Below are positions 17,805-20,923 of a DNA stretch of 20,923 bases, piece after piece. The notes beneath the pieces were generated by a model. The model was not told where the DNA came from. It saw nothing but the letters and a program-made list of their open reading frames with translations, and did no database searches. Source of the stretch: Fragilaria radians. Taxonomy: Eukaryota > Bacillariophyta > Fragilariophyceae > Fragilariales > Fragilariaceae. Position numbers and translations under genes: made by a program. Each line of letters opens with the position of its first letter. The first letter of the stretch is position 1. Where the stretch lies: assembly GCA_900642245.1 (NCBI GenBank), contig CAAAJI010000143.1, forward strand, positions 1-20,923, read 5' to 3'.

Positions 17805-17808
17805 AAAA
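17805..17808 (-). terminator. RNA polymerase III terminator
   Basis: A TTTT run on the minus strand, six bases after the tRNA 3' end, is the usual pol III stop. Confidence 0.7.
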
Positions 17809-17814
17809 CTTCTG

Positions 17815-17887
17815 TGAGAGCAACCGGATTTGAACCGATGACCTTTGGGACTGGAATCCAATGCTCTACCAGCTGAGCTATGCCCCC
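17815..17887 (-). tRNA. tRNA-Trp (anticodon CCA)
   Basis: A 73-base cloverleaf on the minus strand. The acceptor stem GGGGGCA/TGCTCTC pairs fully with two G-U pairs, and the discriminator is A. D arm GCTC/GAGC; T arm ATCGG/CCGGT with loop TTCAAAT. The anticodon loop TTCCAGT gives CCA at 34-36 with G37, as in other eukaryotic tRNA-Trp. The fifth anticodon-stem pair is A31-C39, a mismatch. No intron and no encoded CCA end. The internal promoters are perfect: A box TAGCTCAGCTGG and B box GGTTCAAATCC. It decodes UGG. It lies 99 bp upstream of the coiled-coil gene on the same strand. Confidence 0.92.
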
Positions 17888-18070
17888 TTACAATCAATGA
17901 GATGACAAAATACTATATAGACTCTTTGCATATCCACAGCCTATTGCGCTTTGACCGTCTAGGTACACTCAACTAATTACGGGAAGCAAGTATGTAAGGT
18001 TTTCACATTCTACCAAAAAAGAGTATCAGTGGACTTTGCTTTCACCTTCAGCTGACGGTCTATTTAGTTT

Positions 18071-19734
18071 TCACCTTCCCGCTGCGATACAGATTGATGC
18101 GACTGTGTACTCCTTGTCATGAGAGTCAAAATATTCCAAAGTAAAGATTTTTTCTTGATCACTCTCTTTTGAGCTCTCTACTGCCCTTGCAGCAGCGAAC
18201 CTTGTCAAATTTTTAAGTTTGCCCTCAAACTTCATCTTTGTCATAACCCTCACTTTGACAAATTCTACCTTTGGGATCCAAAAAGGTGACCAACACGCAA
18301 ACTACTCGTGCAATATGCTCATTCATGTAAGTTTCAATGGTTTGCATGTGCTGCGCGACGATATGAATTAATCATATTGTCATCAATCAGCAAATTTTGT
18401 TGTTTCCAATGAGTTGGCAGCACTTGCAGGAATGTTGGGTAGCTATCACCACTGAAAAGATATTGAACATTTTTGAATGGAGTGAGAAGGTTGCACAATC
18501 CCTCAATAAAACTCTATGTTTCCTTACTCATTGTCTCAAATTGCTTCCAATTGGGCATATTTTCTATCTGCTGTGGCCACATAAAGAAGAAATGTTACGG
18601 GCGCCATGCTTTATCTTAAGCGTACTGAGAAGCATATCCAAGTCCAAATTCCATCTAGTTCGCACATCTAATACCTGTGTGACTGTATCCTGATTGTTAA
18701 TTGCACTTGCTTTGACAAATGGTATGCGGTATGACTTTTTCATTGGCCCTTAGCGGATTCTTTATGAATTTAGCAATTTCCTGAAATTTCGTTACAATCT
18801 TGTATGTGCCTGCAACAATGTCATCAAGAGTTGGGTCTTCATCTTCATCCTGATATTTTGTTGGCTTCATCATCAACAACAGAGGTCTCATTTGTGACTC
18901 TAGATTTCACTTGGATCAAAAAAGGGTCTACCACAAGGTGTAATGCATGTCCAATGCATCCAAAATGCTTCAGCATCAAATCACTACAGGCTTTGACGCT
19001 TGTTGAAGCATGATGATAGAGCAATACTAATTTTTCTTGTTTCAATGCAATTGATTCTTTGAGGCTGTAAAACTTGATGCAATGAACTCAGCTGCGTGTG
19101 ACACAATAAGAGGTCTCACCTCCAACACAGATTTCTCGATTCCAAGTTCTTTGTTGGATATTGAAATATCTAAGCATAAATTTTGCATTGCCCGAGACAA
19201 CTGCGTATTGGTTGTTAGATTGTAGTAGCGCATTTCATTACTCAAATGCTTCATTGCATAGGCACGCATGTGCATAATTTGAATTTCTGGTTTTGGTTCT
19301 GGAGGACACTTTGGATTGTTGCCTCAACAGACACAATTCACACCATAAATCTACAAATCCAGCATCTTCCACAATTTTGAATGATCAAATCTTTCTCAAA
19401 TCCAAATAAGGCTTGTCCATATAGTTGATCTTCTTTTGAAGTCATCTTCATATCTTGCTCGTTTGTCATGTTCGAATGATAACCACATAGATTATTTACA
19501 TTTAGTTACCTCTTTATCCCTGTTACCTTTATTGAGCACATCCAACTTCCGATTGCGATATTTTTCCATATGACGATGCACAAAATTCCCAGTGCCTTTG
19601 ATATCTCCAATATCTGTACAGCACAAATAACAATAGTCTTTTCTTGTATCTGTACTTTTAATTTCGTTCATTTCGGATCCTTTCCCAACAACAAAATGCC
19701 AGTGCTTCTTTGATATATCCTTCCTTTCAAACAT
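18071..19734 (-). pseudogene. decayed hAT-family transposase with BED zinc finger
   Basis: Pieces on the minus strand keep the order of a hAT transposase. 19734-19492: BED finger, with Lys-His-Trp-His-Phe, Cys-x2-Cys and a His-Arg-His pair after Gly-Thr-Gly-Asn. 19275-19042: 77 codons of the N-terminal domain. 19045-18845: contains Cys-Ile-Gly-His-Ala-Leu-His-Leu-Val-Val, the hAT C-x2-H motif. 18891-18697: Lys-Phe-Ile-Lys-Asn-Pro with an acidic lead. 18674-18564: Thr-Arg-Trp-Asn in TRW context. 18513-18334: LLTPFKNVQYLFSGDSYPT, typical of the domain after the insertion. About 18312-18230: Phe-Leu-Asp-Pro-Lys. Frames shift repeatedly and in-frame stops occur, so it is inactive. The C-terminal dimerisation domain (hATC) is not seen before the tRNA. 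I could not find terminal inverted repeats. Confidence 0.8.
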
Positions 19735-20923
19735 GGGGATAGAACCTAAAAATCCATTTTCTTTGTTTATAAGTGCCCTTCCATTGTATACTGATGCTCC
19801 TCTTTGTTTTCTTCCCCTCCTTTCTTGACATCTGGTTTGTTGTTTCAGCTGTTTGGATGGCAGCCAGCACGCTGACTGTCAAAAATCACAGTCAAAATGT
19901 TGATGTGTGCAGTTCTAGCTGTGATAAACTGCCTTTGGGATAGTCCGACTATGTCATGCTTAGTCAAGCTTAATGATTTACGCCCTTTGGTGTGTCCTGA
20001 GTACTTGATTTTTAGGGGTTGGTTGTGATGAATCGCTCTTTACTAAGAGCATTTTATTCTGCCTATACCACTTGGCTGTATGTAATGGCTTTAATCAAAA
20101 CAATTTGTACCTTTCATGTTTGTCTCGTTAATTGTTAATGCGGTACTTGCTTGTTGCTTTTGCTTGAGATTTTACATTAATTACTGATTCAACTACTTAC
20201 CGCCGCTTGCCTTGCATAAATTTGATACTTACATTGACATAATATAGCCCCTGGTAGCAAAAGAAGGATTATCCTAGGAAATTTTAATCTAGGTGGTGAT
20301 TTTTCAGCTGTTTGCCAGAATAAATTAAACATTTCAGCATTGCCAATTATTGAAAACTATAACTTTCATAAGGTGAAACTATATAGTTGTGGTAAGTGTT
20401 AGCTTGTTCATACATCTTCTCATTAAAATATCAGTCATAGAGTTTCCTTTTTTCTTCCTATTGTCTCCTAAAACGGATTTTGTGTCTCACTACTCCTTCC
20501 CTTTTTTTCAATTACAACGCGTGGAGAGCCATCTGCTAAATTTTTTTCTTCCTCATTTTTCACAACGCATTCATGGATGCTCTAAAAAGGTTCTCCTAAT
20601 TATGATGAACCGTCAAAAATAACTTTCAGTTTTACATTAATGTTTCGACAATAAGCAAGAAATCGTATTTACTAAAAATGCTTACTTGTAATTTAAGGTA
20701 CTGATGGGCTTTCCACCATTTATTTTCAAAATCAACTCCCAATTGTATGTCACTTGCATATAATGAGAGTACGCTTTATGTTTGTTATTGTTATTGTATC
20801 CTTTTGAACGAGACAATGTTCGTGTTGTTGCTACTACGCTAAATGGAAATCAAGGCTAAAAAATTGATATCTGTTGAAAAAGCCCTATTCACCTTGACCT
20901 TTTCATAACTTGGATATAGAATC
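19735..20923. other. no firmly supported gene; one weak coding trace at 20238-20400
   Basis: Mostly AT-rich sequence. The best trace is a 54-codon plus frame at 20238-20400, preceded by an acceptor-like TAATATAG (ending 20247) and containing a donor-like GGTAAGT (20390-20396). It includes Leu-Gly-Gly-Asp-Phe-Ser-Ala-Val, which faintly recalls the G-G-D-F-N-A-V motif of LINE endonucleases, but one motif is not enough. A 77-codon frame at 20389-20622 is low-complexity Phe/Leu and probably noise. Confidence 0.3.

Noticed and set aside
17712..17897. 61-codon minus-strand frame across the tRNA
   Set aside because: Its peptide is just a read-through of the tRNA-Trp cloverleaf.
1..20923. CRISPR arrays, bacterial operons, phage or plasmid features
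   Set aside because: No regularly spaced short repeats, ribosome-binding sites or prokaryotic gene order; introns, a pol III tRNA gene and HSF genes show that this is eukaryotic nuclear DNA.

Overview
This window looks like eukaryotic nuclear DNA, most likely from a diatom or a close stramenopile. It is AT-rich. Introns are short with GT..AG ends. There are intact genes for heat-shock-factor (HSF) type proteins whose DNA-binding domain carries the RKLNRWGF recognition helix seen in the expanded HSF families of diatoms. There is also a mitochondrial ribosomal protein gene and a tRNA with perfect A and B boxes. The assignment rests on family knowledge, not on a search.

Layout, left to right. 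Positions 1-510 hold the C-terminal end of an HSF-like gene running in from the left. From about 650 to 3290 the minus strand carries a worn-out gene of unknown function, visible as protein-like pieces broken by stops and frameshifts, including a degraded acidic tandem repeat. From 4100 to 13340 lies a patchwork of segmental duplications. Two HSF genes (5018-6070 and 11135-12183, both minus, both with a small first exon) each sit head-to-head with a decayed plus-strand gene, here called relic R (copies A, C). A third copy of R without an HSF (copy B, 7871-9205) follows A in tandem. A non-coding repeat X (4246-4650, 9215-10200) is interrupted in its second copy by a 584-bp solo LTR with a 5-bp target duplication; the first copy supplies the empty site. 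A second decayed gene, relic Y (minus), is present twice (10200-10870 and 14330-14960). A probable Ty1/copia RNase H remnant lies near 13.9-14.2 kb.

The right part has ordinary genes: mitochondrial ribosomal protein uL29m (15001-15801, one intron), a 453-residue coiled-coil protein with a secretory/plastid-like N-terminus (16354-17715, minus), and tRNA-Trp(CCA) (17815-17887, minus). A decayed hAT transposase with a BED zinc finger follows (18071-19734, minus). The last 1.2 kb has no gene I can support.

The genes do not form a pathway. The story is local HSF expansion by duplication in a transposon-rich neighbourhood: the HSF coding sequences stayed nearly intact while the genes copied with them decayed independently in each copy.
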